In this document: positions 8,969-18,059 of the stretch, in pieces
Numbering within the stretch: position 1 is the first letter of the stretch
Layout of the letters: every line of letters begins with the position of its first letter
DNA from: Aculops lycopersici
Taxonomy: Eukaryota; Arthropoda; Arachnida; Trombidiformes; Eriophyidae
Reading direction: 5' to 3'
DNA: 64,000 bases
Assembly: GCA_015350385.1 (NCBI GenBank)
Contig: WNKI01000003.1
Coordinates: forward strand, 1 to 64,000
Notes under the pieces: generated by a model
Databases searched by the model: none
What the model was told of the DNA's origin: nothing
Seen by the model: only the letters and a program-made list of their open reading frames with translations
Translations under genes and position numbers: made by a program

Positions 8969-9403
8969 CTAACAGATTGTGTAGCGACCTTGAGGACGAT
9001 AGGTGGTGGTTGGTGGCATAGGACTTGTTGAGGGTAGGTCGATGATCTTTTGTCGACACATAGGGCAGGTGAGAAGCCGAGACATGACCGATTTCTCGAG
9101 GCATTTTTCGTGAAATTTGTGATTACAATCTGTGGTGATGCACTCCGCCTTTTCAAATTTCTCAAGACAGATTGGACACGAGTTTGCCAATGTCTCCTCG
9201 GTCTGACTGGCGTCTTGAGATAATTCGCTGACAGTTGTAGCCTCCGTTGTCGTGGTGGTTGTTGTGGTTTTCGTAGGAACCGGTACCCAAATTTTACACC
9301 CGGTGCTAGGATCGTAACGATCATAGGGCTTAGCGCTGACCGAGTAGACTAACACCATGGCCATCGAGACCAAAACTAGGGAAAAGTCAATTGACCTTGC
9401 CAT
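8969..9403 (-). CDS. Signal-peptide RING-H2 finger protein
   Basis: A 144-residue protein. Residues 1-24 form a basic-then-hydrophobic leader (MARSIDFSLVLVSMAMVLVY...VSA) with a good signal-peptidase site before KPYDRY. A Thr-rich linker (TKTTTTTTTTEATT) and then a complete RING-H2 finger follow at residues ~76-118: CPIC, TDCNH, FHEKC, CPMC, giving the C-x2-C...C-x-H-x2-H-x2-C...C-x2-C ligand order. RING-H2 proteins normally act as E3 ubiquitin ligases on the cytosolic or nuclear side. Here there is no second membrane helix, so the RING would be lumenal or secreted if the leader is cleaved. If the leader is instead an uncleaved signal anchor, the topology could place the RING in the cytosol. 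The tail is Pro/Thr-rich. I do not know a specific ortholog. Confidence 0.85.
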   Translation of the reverse strand: MARSIDFSLVLVSMAMVLVYSVSAKPYDRYDPSTGCKIWVPVPTKTTTTTTTTEATTVSELSQDASQTEETLANSCPICLEKFEKAECITTDCNHKFHEKCLEKSVMSRLLTCPMCRQKIIDLPSTSPMPPTTTYRPQGRYTIC

Positions 9404-10696
9404 TTTTGTCTTCGCTTACTTGTTATATGAGTTGGGTAGAGGGTTTGATTTCTCGGATATGTGACAATTTTTTGATGTGAATCACTAACTAAAATACCCA
9501 AAGGCATTCAAACTCTTTATTATATAAACTCAAAGCTGTTAAATTTGCCTAGTCTTTGCTCGACTACCCGATGGCCTACGTCACATATCGACCTTGATCT
9601 CCAGGGTAGAGCTAACAACAGGTGTTGTTGGCGATTTCTATACTCCAATGTTTTGTTTGTTTTGCAAAGTTACTCCTTCATCAAACTATCGAGACAGTTC
9701 AATAGTAGCTTTGTGCCAATTGTGTGATGCATTGACGAGATAAAAATTTAATTTGGCAATCATATCCATTGATTGACAAAATCGATAGACATAGTTGCAT
9801 CAGAGCCGTCATAGTGAGCTGAAAATTTTGAGCAATCAGTCACAAGGTGTGTGTTGTAGACATAATTTCATCGGTCGAATGTTATCATTGTGTGATTTGC
9901 AACAACAATCTATTGCTTGGCTGGTTTTGGTAAGTTAAAAAAGCCATCGAGAGAGCTTGCACATCATTTGATGACAATCTCACGAAAATCTGGGCTTTGC
10001 TTGCTCAAATGACCAAACTGCAGCACATAGTTCCGTGTATATTTTTTCAATTCAACCAGCCAATCGTCTCATCAATGGACTTCTCCACTACGAAAGATAC
10101 AGACTTACTGGTTGATTATGTTCTGCATTCTATGATGTCGATGTCTTTCGAATCGAATCACTATGTGATAGATTCAAGTTCTTCTAGTTTGCTCGCTGAT
10201 GCTCGACTTCCGAGCCTTCAACTTGCGCGACCTAGACCATATCAGCGAAAAAGAGATCAGTTAGTGATTATAATGACGCATCAGCTACAGTATTTGTCGC
10301 GAGCGAGCAAGGTGTCGGTTTTACTAGAGGCAGTGTTTGCAGATATAATCGACAAAACTGGACATTCTAGTGCGATGGATTACAAAATTGAAAAAAAATT
10401 ATAGACAGTGGGTGAGATTGCTATACTGATGACATTATAATCATTTGATTATATATATTAGAATTTTGCTACATATAACAGGACTCGAGTCCTAGATGCT
10501 TTCTTTGTCGTTGCGGTGGTTGTCGGTACTTATTGTTCGCCGTATGGTTCCGGATATGATTTGACCGAAACTACTTATAGAGTGAGACATTATAAATTGA
10601 GATGCCGCCTCACAATGAGCCTATCAAGCTTGATGATTGATTGATTGATTGGTCTGTCAGTCGGATAACATGAAGATGAGAGCGTCTTTTCTAAAC
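9404..10696. other. Gene-free stretch between RING and ELAV-like genes
   Basis: AT-rich, 1.3 kb. It should hold the RING gene promoter and the 3' UTR of the ELAV-like gene. A GATT microsatellite (about 10634-10651) lies just beyond the ELAV stop. A plus-strand frame at 10009-10404 is 132 codons from its first ATG, but it has no recognisable domain and I do not call it. Confidence 0.45.
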
Positions 10697-12481
10697 TTAT
10701 TTCTTGAATGAAACCTGTAACGTTCGGCCATTCTTCATAGAACCATTCAGGCCAGAAATGGCCGCTTCAGCTTGTCCTCTATCCTTTAGCGTGACGAATC
10801 CGAAGCCTTTGGTTTCGCCGCCAGGTGTTTTCCTGACCACATTACACTTGACCACCTGACCGTAAGGACCAAAAGTCGTTCTAAGCTCCTCCTCGTTAGA
10901 ATCTGGGCCTATGTTGTATACAAATAATGTTACTCCATCGTTTTGATCGTATCTTGATCTGCCTCCCGTTCCACCGGAACTGTCATTGGAAGAGGTGTTG
11001 CTCATCATTCCTCCATTGTTCGTCGTCGTGTTATGTCTCATCGAGCTCATCGTTTGAGGTTGCAAGTTTGCTGCATTGGTTAAATTATTCGAGGCAACAC
11101 TATACATGTTGCTCATGGCGTTTTGTGCAATTGGAGTATGAGTCATAGGCATTTGTCCGGCATACATTTGCATTAGATTCGCTTGGGCCTGCATCTGGCT
11201 GGCTACAACTGGATTCATTGCCATCTGACCAGTTTGGGCCATAGTCATAGGGACACCGGGTTGTTGTGGTTGTTGAAGCATTGGGTAGGGAATCATTGGT
11301 TGCTGCTGTTGGGGGTATCCATAAGCTGCGGCCATAGCTGCTTGTTGCTGTGGCAAAATCTGGGGTGTCATCTGAAGTTGGGGCATGGTCATCATATTTG
11401 GCTGTTGCTGTTGAGGATTCATAGTTGCAAACGGGGCATATCTGTTCATCCTGACAGGATTCTGTCTCATCGGCCCAACCTGACCATTGTCATTGTCGTT
11501 GTTTGGGTTGTAAGAGTTTCCTTGCCTATACTGGCCTCCACGACTCCTACTGCGGTCACGTTGCTTATTATCCCTTTGTTGGTCGAAAAAACTCCTCTGA
11601 CCGGATTGCTGACGCCCCCTCGAGTTGTCCCTATCATTTCTACTGCTGCTTCGATTTCTGCCACCACGATTTCCTCTTTCTCTTCGCTGACCTTGTTGTC
11701 CATTTGAGTTGTTATTGTTGTTGTTTGTTTTACCTACAGTCTTTTCTTTCTTATCCGCTGCAAACTTGATCTCTAAAGGACATTCGCCTCCCTCTACAGT
11801 CTTTCCATTCATGGCCTCTAGAGCATCCTCTGCTTGCTTACGAAGGTCATATAGAACAAATGCTATGCCTCTGTTGTTACCCAGCACTCTAACCTGGATA
11901 ATGTTCCCATAAGACTCGAACGCTTTTCTTACATCGTCCTGAGTCCATTCGTTTGGTATGCCCTTGATGTACAGATTGGCTTGCTTGATATCTTGACCAG
12001 CAGGTCTCGCGAATGCGACCTTGATTCTCTTACTCTCGAGTTCAAAGCCATTCAACTCGGCGATTGCTTGCATCGCTTGCTCATGTGTCTCGAAGTCAAC
12101 GAATCCGAAGCCGTAGCTAAATCCAGTTTGTCGATTGCGAACAATTTTGCACGACTTCATGGCGCCAAACTTCTTGAACAAATTCTCGAACTCTTCATCT
12201 TCCATCTCCTGAGGCAGATAGTTCACGATGAGATTCGTCTTTTCACTGTCATCGTCAGATTGAGTTGAGGTATTATTATTGTCCTCGATGGTCTTACGCT
12301 CATTGTCGTTCTGATCTTGATCTGGAATGTGCTTAACATCCTTTTTCTCTTCCTCCTCAACATCCAATTTTTGTTTTACAGCGGCGGTTTGATCTTGAAT
12401 GGCCTGATCTGAATCGTGTTGTTCATTAGTGATGGATTCCTCCACCTTAACCGGTAAAACTTGAACACTATCTTCCGTCAT
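10697..12481 (-). CDS. ELAV/Hu-like RNA-binding protein, three RRMs
   Basis: A 594-residue single-exon protein with the ELAV/Hu layout: RRM1 (about 82-160; RNP2 LIVNYL, RNP1 YGFGFVDF), RRM2 directly after (about 168-243; ANLYIKGIP), a hinge, and RRM3 at the very C-terminus (about 516-594; LFVYNIGP, KGFGFVTL, LQVSFK). Ending right after RRM3 with VSFKK is typical of Hu proteins, which bind U/AU-rich elements and control mRNA splicing, stability and translation, often in neurons. The hinge is unusually long (about 270 residues, against roughly 50-100 in Hu proteins) and rich in Asn, Gln, Met, Pro, with an RS/RG-rich patch (RGGRNRSSSRNDRDNSRGR). The first 80 residues are acidic and Gln/Asn-rich. 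RRM sequences are divergent enough that I do not choose among elav, fne and Rbp9. It is divergent from NDUFAF6. Confidence 0.9.
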   Translation of the reverse strand: MTEDSVQVLPVKVEESITNEQHDSDQAIQDQTAAVKQKLDVEEEEKKDVKHIPDQDQNDNERKTIEDNNNTSTQSDDDSEKTNLIVNYLPQEMEDEEFENLFKKFGAMKSCKIVRNRQTGFSYGFGFVDFETHEQAMQAIAELNGFELESKRIKVAFARPAGQDIKQANLYIKGIPNEWTQDDVRKAFESYGNIIQVRVLGNNRGIAFVLYDLRKQAEDALEAMNGKTVEGGECPLEIKFAADKKEKTVGKTNNNNNNSNGQQGQRRERGNRGGRNRSSSRNDRDNSRGRQQSGQRSFFDQQRDNKQRDRSRSRGGQYRQGNSYNPNNDNDNGQVGPMRQNPVRMNRYAPFATMNPQQQQPNMMTMPQLQMTPQILPQQQAAMAAAYGYPQQQQPMIPYPMLQQPQQPGVPMTMAQTGQMAMNPVVASQMQAQANLMQMYAGQMPMTHTPIAQNAMSNMYSVASNNLTNAANLQPQTMSSMRHNTTTNNGGMMSNTSSNDSSGGTGGRSRYDQNDGVTLFVYNIGPDSNEEELRTTFGPYGQVVKCNVVRKTPGGETKGFGFVTLKDRGQAEAAISGLNGSMKNGRTLQVSFKK

Positions 12482-13514
12482 CCTATTGTTTTATTATGAC
12501 GTTCGAGAAAAAGATCAAACTAATTAGTTTATAAAGCCCCGAAAATCGTTTGCAATCGATAGAAGTTTACTTAATAAATTAATATTGTATTTAAAGACAG
12601 AAGTGAATATTAATTTTACTAATAGTCTTAGTCTAAGTTGACAGGTGAAAATCGTTCAAATTTTAGTTCAACCTCAATGGTCGGATGCAAAAATACTATA
12701 TTTTCTAGAACTTTCTCAGGTTCACAATGATTGCAATGTCAATGTATCTCGAGAAGAAAATAAAGACAATAGTTGGTTAACGTTGGCAAACTTGATCTTG
12801 TAAAATCTAATATGATTAGATCGCATCAAATTCTTGAATTTTGATGACGGTATCAACGATGAACTTGCTAACCTGGTAGTCTCAGTTGTAGGGTTTGCAA
12901 ATATTTTTGATAGTTTTCGCTCGAATCATGCACTAGCGATGCCTAATCTGCTCGAATTAACTTCAATTAATATTAGGTCTGATTATGATATTAGTTTTAA
13001 TTGATTCGATGATGATTAGTCGCATCGGTAATATCTAATCAGGAGCCACTGTTGTGTTATTTAAATAATTTTACGTTTTAGCCCCAGAAATTTAGGCTTC
13101 AATCTACACGCAAGAAGAGCCAACGAACTACCAGCGGCAGCAATGGCAGCTAAGGCCAAAGCCACATTATGCCCGTCTGTAACACACAGCAGATTCAAGT
13201 GGAGTGCAGCAAAGTCATCGCGAGATTCTGTCAGCGGCGATACAAGTTGCATTGAGAATCTTGGACATTGCACCAAAACTCACGCAGCCACAAAGTTATG
13301 GTACCTTCTTGTCTATCTAACGCATTCAGCCTACTGCGCTAGAAATCGTGTTGAGGATACATAGGAACTTGCTTTGTTTACGTTCGCTCTCGCGCTCCAT
13401 GGGCAAACAGCGAACTTATGCCCTTTAGTCACGTGATTCACGCGCTTCTATTCGAGATCTAAGATCAACTATGCATATTATTAATAAGTTATATCTAATT
13501 GTTATCGAATACCA
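12482..13514. other. Intergenic region between divergent ELAV-like and NDUFAF6 genes
   Basis: About 1 kb and AT-rich, with no recognised exon. By layout it contains the promoters and 5' UTRs of the two divergent genes. A short GC-richer patch at 13080-13280 has overlapping open frames on both strands with no family signature. Confidence 0.45.
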
Positions 13515-14657
13515 ATGATCATAATGATCAACTCAACGAGATTATTAAGTAATTCGACTCATGCATCAATATCCAGGATATTGATATCACAATCAAGATG
13601 CGCTTGTGGTAAGGCCGAGAAGATGGTCGAAGCCATTAAACCTCCTAATGCCTCGATCCAAAAGACCCGATCTCCTCAACCCTCCATGAAGCCTCACCAT
13701 CCACCTAAATCAGGAGACGCTCACAAGTATTGCGTTGAGCACGTCCGACGGCATGATAGAGAAAACTTCCTAGCCGCCCTATGTATCGAAGATCCGATTT
13801 TAAGAAGAGCGGTACTTGCAATCAGGGCCTTCAATGTAGAATTGTCATTGATCAAGGACTCAACTTCTAGTACAGATAGAGCAATGATTAGGTTCCACTT
13901 CTGGTCTAAATTGGTCGAAGAGATTGTTCGCAGAGATGGCGAAGAGGTAGTGACAAACGATCACAAGTCGACTGCGTACTATAAGCAAACACCAGTTGCT
14001 AAGGAGCTTCTGGATTTATTCCATCTAGTCAAAATGGACGATGGCATGAGGAAGTGTCTCGAAGATTTAATCGGTGCACGATTATCTTCAAAAGCAATGG
14101 GAACAAAGTTGTTTGAATCGATGGAAGAGCTAGAACTATATTGTGAAAAATCAAATGGATCGCTCTACAATCTTTGTATTAGATTGAACGAAGGTCTGCG
14201 ACCAAATTTGAAAACTAGCGAACAAACGATGCAGATTCTATACGACACTAGCAAGTCGATTGGAATAGCACAAGGACTATCAAACGTCATCCGTGGGATA
14301 CCCTTCAATGCTAGTCGAGAGTGTTGCTATATACCTATGGATCTTTTCAAGGAATATCAACTCAAGACTCGTGATTTTATCGGCAAAGGTCTAGATGGAG
14401 ACAAAATCAAGCCCGTGGTCGAATTTTTGTCTAAAAAATGTCAAGACTCTCTTAACATTGTGAATGTTAACCAGAGGAAACTACTGCCCCAATATCGACA
14501 ACTTTTTATGCCCCGAGTTGGAATTCAGTTAAGTCTCAACAGACTGCGCAAACTTAACTACAATATCTGTGATTCAAAACTTCAGTCAAAAAGCAACATA
14601 AGACTTCCTCTAAACCTCCTGTTGACTTCCAAGATTCCTTGGGCCCCAGTTATATAG
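13515..14657 (+). CDS. NDUFAF6: NDUFAF6 homolog, complex I assembly factor (phytoene/squalene synthase fold)
   Basis: NDUFAF6 is a mitochondrial protein of the trans-isoprenyl diphosphate synthase fold that is needed early in assembly of respiratory complex I. The 380-residue protein starts with a likely mitochondrial presequence (many Ser, Arg, Ile and no acidic residue for ~30 residues; RLLSNSTHASISRILISQSR). The conserved entry of the family is seen at ~75-115: YCVEHVRRHDRENFLAALCIEDPILRRAVLAIRAFNVEL. Further on, the block YDTSKSIGIAQGLSNVIRGIP and then YIPMDLFKEY match squalene/phytoene-synthase-like proteins, including the helix that in true synthases carries an Asp-rich motif but does not here. 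That fits an assembly factor without prenyl synthase activity. Length is close to the human protein (333) plus the leader. Single exon. Confidence 0.9.
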   Translation: MIIMINSTRLLSNSTHASISRILISQSRCACGKAEKMVEAIKPPNASIQKTRSPQPSMKPHHPPKSGDAHKYCVEHVRRHDRENFLAALCIEDPILRRAVLAIRAFNVELSLIKDSTSSTDRAMIRFHFWSKLVEEIVRRDGEEVVTNDHKSTAYYKQTPVAKELLDLFHLVKMDDGMRKCLEDLIGARLSSKAMGTKLFESMEELELYCEKSNGSLYNLCIRLNEGLRPNLKTSEQTMQILYDTSKSIGIAQGLSNVIRGIPFNASRECCYIPMDLFKEYQLKTRDFIGKGLDGDKIKPVVEFLSKKCQDSLNIVNVNQRKLLPQYRQLFMPRVGIQLSLNRLRKLNYNICDSKLQSKSNIRLPLNLLLTSKIPWAPVI

Positions 14658-15805
14658 TCGTGAGTGATCGGGATGAATAAGGTTACAATCGTCGAACAAT
14701 TAAACGCATGTCGACTTTAGCTAATCCCATCTACTTAGTAATTAAGCAATCATTATGTGTACTACTGTTAACATTCCCTACATTTATTTTGTATTCAGTA
14801 GAAGACAGGCATTGGGGTTGATAAAGGTTATTGTTTACCTTTGGAGGAACACTACATTGGCCAAACTCACAAAGCCTGGTTTAGCACTTCTGACTCACCG
14901 CACCATTGATCCAACAAAGAAATCTGCAGTAAACCATCTTACAATGATCTCTTAGGTCTCATCGACCGGGAGAGGAGAGGTGGAAGGCAATTGTTTTACT
15001 CAAATGCGGTATAGTGACCAGCAAACAGAGCTGGTTTTTCTCTGACTCTGTTGTTGTTCTCTTGCTCGCTTAGAAAGTTCGAACTTCGAAATTTCCTGTT
15101 GTTCGAATCACAGAGGAGAGGAAGACAGCAAGCGGCACTTTGTTGTAGTGACAGAGGGCTAACGTCAAAAAAGGCCCTAAAGTTCATACGGGGCGCTTCC
15201 AAATCTTGGACGGTGGTAGCCCAAGTCGACGGCGCAGCATTGTCGGAGTCTGAGCCAGTGTGCGTTTGTGTGGCTGTCTGTCTCAGAATAAAAAGGTTTT
15301 CGATAGGTGCGTCTGTATGCGCGTTCGTCTATGAGTTGGTGCACTCAGGCAATCTGACGGCAGCAATGCTTTCATGGCAAGAAGGCGAATGCAGAGACAG
15401 AGAGAAAAAAACGTGTGAACGAACAGCTCTCCCCCGATGGATGCGTGCAACGTGGTCAGGCGCAAAATCTAAGCTGCATATTTTTCCTCTCTCGTGGTGA
15501 TCCCGACTTGCCTCGGTCTTCGTAGTTGTCGCGCCAACTCTTTCTCACTCTTGGCCTATCTTGTCTTGAGCCTAAGAGCATCATCATAATCATCATTCTC
15601 ATCGAGTGAGACTGGCACCACTTTATTAGCACGACACAACCACCAGCACCAAAACAACCACAACAACAACAACAACAACAACAACTTAGCAACCACCACC
15701 ACCATTTGACACAACCATCTATTGCAACCATATTGGCCAAATAGCATACAGATACACATCTACCCCATTATCTTAAAACAACCACCACTACCACCTGACT
15801 TGATC
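14658..15805. other. Gene-free stretch upstream of trihelix gene
   Basis: About 1.1 kb. The right part (15590-15800) is rich in CAA/ACC repeats ((CAA)n at about 15659-15685) and lies just before the trihelix start, so it is probably 5' UTR. The rest has short frames without signature. Confidence 0.45.
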
Positions 15806-16948
15806 ATGTCCAGGAGGCGAGACACAAATTGGAGCAAAGATGAGATCACCGTCTTGTTGGATAGCATCATGGAGATCACAACATCTTGCGCCGAGGATGG
15901 CAAAAAGACCAACTCGCGGGAGGTGTTTGAGTATGCCGCCAAGAGAATGGCTGAGAAGGGTCACTCGGCAAGGGCTGAAAGAGAGAAGTGCCGGACTAAA
16001 TGGAAGAAAATGAAGGAGGAGTTCACTTATGCCAAACGGGCGCGCGAGGGCGACTCGCGCTACAAGGAGGCGCCCGGAATACAACCCTTCTATCATCGGA
16101 TGGAAGAGTTCATAAATGGAAATTACGACAATATTAGTCCACATAGTACAATTGTTCGTAGAACCTCTAGCATGTCCTCATTAAAACCCTCGCCAACCTC
16201 TGGTCAGCGAGCTTCTGCTAGGATCGCAGCTAGCACAAATGGAACACCAACAAATCAGCAACAGCAGCAAATTAACTTATCACACAACAATGATACTAGT
16301 AGCACAATAGTGACCAAAACTACAAATATCAGCTCCGACTATCCCTCTTCAGTTCATACTACACATTCAACAAATGCAAGCCCCTCATCTCGCCAAACAC
16401 ACTCTCGCCCGTCGTCATCTGGAACTGGCAACAGCAGCACTACAACCAACAACAACAACAATAATAATAATAATATCAATAACAATAGTAATACTATTAA
16501 TGCTTCAAATAGTAATAACAACAACGTAAATAATCTTACAGCCTTGCAAGTGCACACAAATGGAGCAACAGCAATAGCTAACAACTCCAACAATTCAACT
16601 TTATCCACTAGCCAACAAATTAGGCAACATCAACATCAATCACACCAACAACCACCAACAATACAACCCATCGCCCCAGTTTGCGCCGTATACACATCAT
16701 CATTTAATAACAGCAACAACAACAATAATGATGGCACAAATATCAACAATAATCATAACAATACCACAGATTCCTTGCTGAATCAAAGCAACGACTCTCT
16801 AGCCATGCAACCCACCGAACACGCGGACATTTCTTACAGGGTTAGTTCCGGTTGTAGGCAAATCACCATTTTTGGTGACCATGATGTCGACATCAAATTC
16901 CGAGGGGATTGTGTAACAATCAACAAGATTCAGGATGAACACCCGTAA
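15806..16948 (+). CDS. Myb/SANT-like trihelix DNA-binding protein with Asn/Ser-rich tail
   Basis: A 380-residue single-exon protein. Residues ~5-105 form a Myb/SANT-like (MSANTD/trihelix) domain: NWSKDEITVLLDSIMEI, then FEYAAKRMAEKGHSARAEREKCRTKWKKMKEEF and FYHRMEEFI. The conserved W/F positions of the three helices are visible. The remainder is disordered Ser/Thr/Asn/Gln with long Asn runs encoded by AAC/AAT codons, and ends in a short structured-looking segment (YRVSSGCRQITIFGDHDVDIKF). The domain suggests sequence-specific DNA binding in the nucleus; targets are unknown. A frame extension begins at TTG (15722) upstream, but the ATG at 15806, right before the domain, is the credible start. 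Confidence 0.85.
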   Translation: MSRRRDTNWSKDEITVLLDSIMEITTSCAEDGKKTNSREVFEYAAKRMAEKGHSARAEREKCRTKWKKMKEEFTYAKRAREGDSRYKEAPGIQPFYHRMEEFINGNYDNISPHSTIVRRTSSMSSLKPSPTSGQRASARIAASTNGTPTNQQQQQINLSHNNDTSSTIVTKTTNISSDYPSSVHTTHSTNASPSSRQTHSRPSSSGTGNSSTTTNNNNNNNNNINNNSNTINASNSNNNNVNNLTALQVHTNGATAIANNSNNSTLSTSQQIRQHQHQSHQQPPTIQPIAPVCAVYTSSFNNSNNNNNDGTNINNNHNNTTDSLLNQSNDSLAMQPTEHADISYRVSSGCRQITIFGDHDVDIKFRGDCVTINKIQDEHP

Positions 16949-17430
16949 TAACAATATTAATATAAATTGATATTGAAATGATTATATTAGAAACCACAAC
17001 AAATTTTACAAGTTTTGTTATCATACTTGTTGGTGACTTTATTTGTTTGCATTATCATCATCATGTGATGATCATATACTGATGATATTAAATAATTAAT
17101 ATAGTAATGTACCTGCATTTTGTCGAGTTGTTATTAGAAAAGAAAATGATGTTACACGCGTCTAGCTAACAGATCATTACAATAAAATGCAGCTAGAAGG
17201 GCGACCAAGTCTTCCGGTTTTGATGTTGTAATTGTTGTCGCTGTCGATATTGGCACTTTGTGTTAGTTTGTCACTCGTTAAACTGTATGAGAATAGAAGT
17301 GGGTATGTATGGCTTGTGATTTAGATTTCACCTGTTGTGTTTTTTTGTTTGATTATTATTGTTTGTTCGTTTTGATTCTCGAATCTTGTCTCTTCGTAAT
17401 CTGAAATCCTCGATGATATCATCAAGATTC
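16949..17430. other. 3' regions between convergent genes
   Basis: AT-rich, 480 bp, between the stop codons of the trihelix gene (+) and the four-helix membrane protein gene (-). No coding potential. A plausible place for both 3' UTRs. Confidence 0.5.
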
Positions 17431-18059
17431 CTAGTATGTCCTTGAGAAGCTGATTGCTGCTGAGATAAGGAGGCAGGCAGCGATGAGATCTAGCACAAAG
17501 ATGGCGATCCCAACTTCATCTTGTGCTTGAATGACGTTTTTAGAGCCTAGCAGATTTGCTGTATCGAAGAGAGTGCCTAGCGCCGATTTACATGACATGT
17601 GAAAGGCCATGTAGGTTGCATAGAGCATCATTGCACCTGAAGCAAATATACCAATGGTTGCAGCGACAAATAGAAGGGTAACCTCGTACAAAACTCCGGC
17701 AAAGTCGAAGAAGCTGAGGACAAAGATGACAACTCCAACAATAATGGCAATGTAGTGGAACATTTGCAAATTATCTTGAGCTGCTCAATAGTTGGGTCCA
17801 ATTTCAATATGTATGGTATGATTATAGAGAAACAATTGAGTTAAATTTTTGCTATACATCAACGACCGAATCAGAGATGAATGTTCAGGTTTGATACCTG
17901 AATAGAAAAGTATAGTCATTAATACTTACTGAAATTCTCCGATAGCAACTGGTTGATGCTAATTTTGCAGGATCGATCCTGGACCAAAAACCAGGAGATT
18001 GCAGCGCAGATGGCCGCAAATCCGCCGCTAAATCCATATGAGTTACAGTGGCTTGGCAT
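17431..18059 (-). CDS. Small four-helix membrane protein, two exons
   Basis: Two exons were rebuilt. Exon 1 is 17930-18059 (ATGCCAAGCCACTGT). Exon 2 is 17431-17780. The intron 17781-17929 (149 bp) has a GTAAGT donor and a GAGCAG acceptor. The join (TTC A|CT CAA) keeps the frame and yields 159 residues, MPSHCNSYG...SRTY. Four hydrophobic helices are visible: about 12-25 (FAAICAAISWFLV), about 52-72 (HYIAIIVGVVIFVLSFF), about 77-102 (VTLLFVAATIGIFASGAMMLYATY) and about 133-156 (VGIAIFVLDLIAACLLISAAISF). This layout resembles MARVEL-like or septate-junction four-span proteins such as Snakeskin, but I see no diagnostic motif, so the family is open. The first helix is short. Confidence 0.75.

Noticed and set aside
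9997..10404. Plus-strand frame of 135 codons downstream of the ELAV gene
   Set aside because: Starts at TTG (first ATG 10009), AT-rich, no signature. It may lie in the ELAV 3' UTR on the opposite strand.
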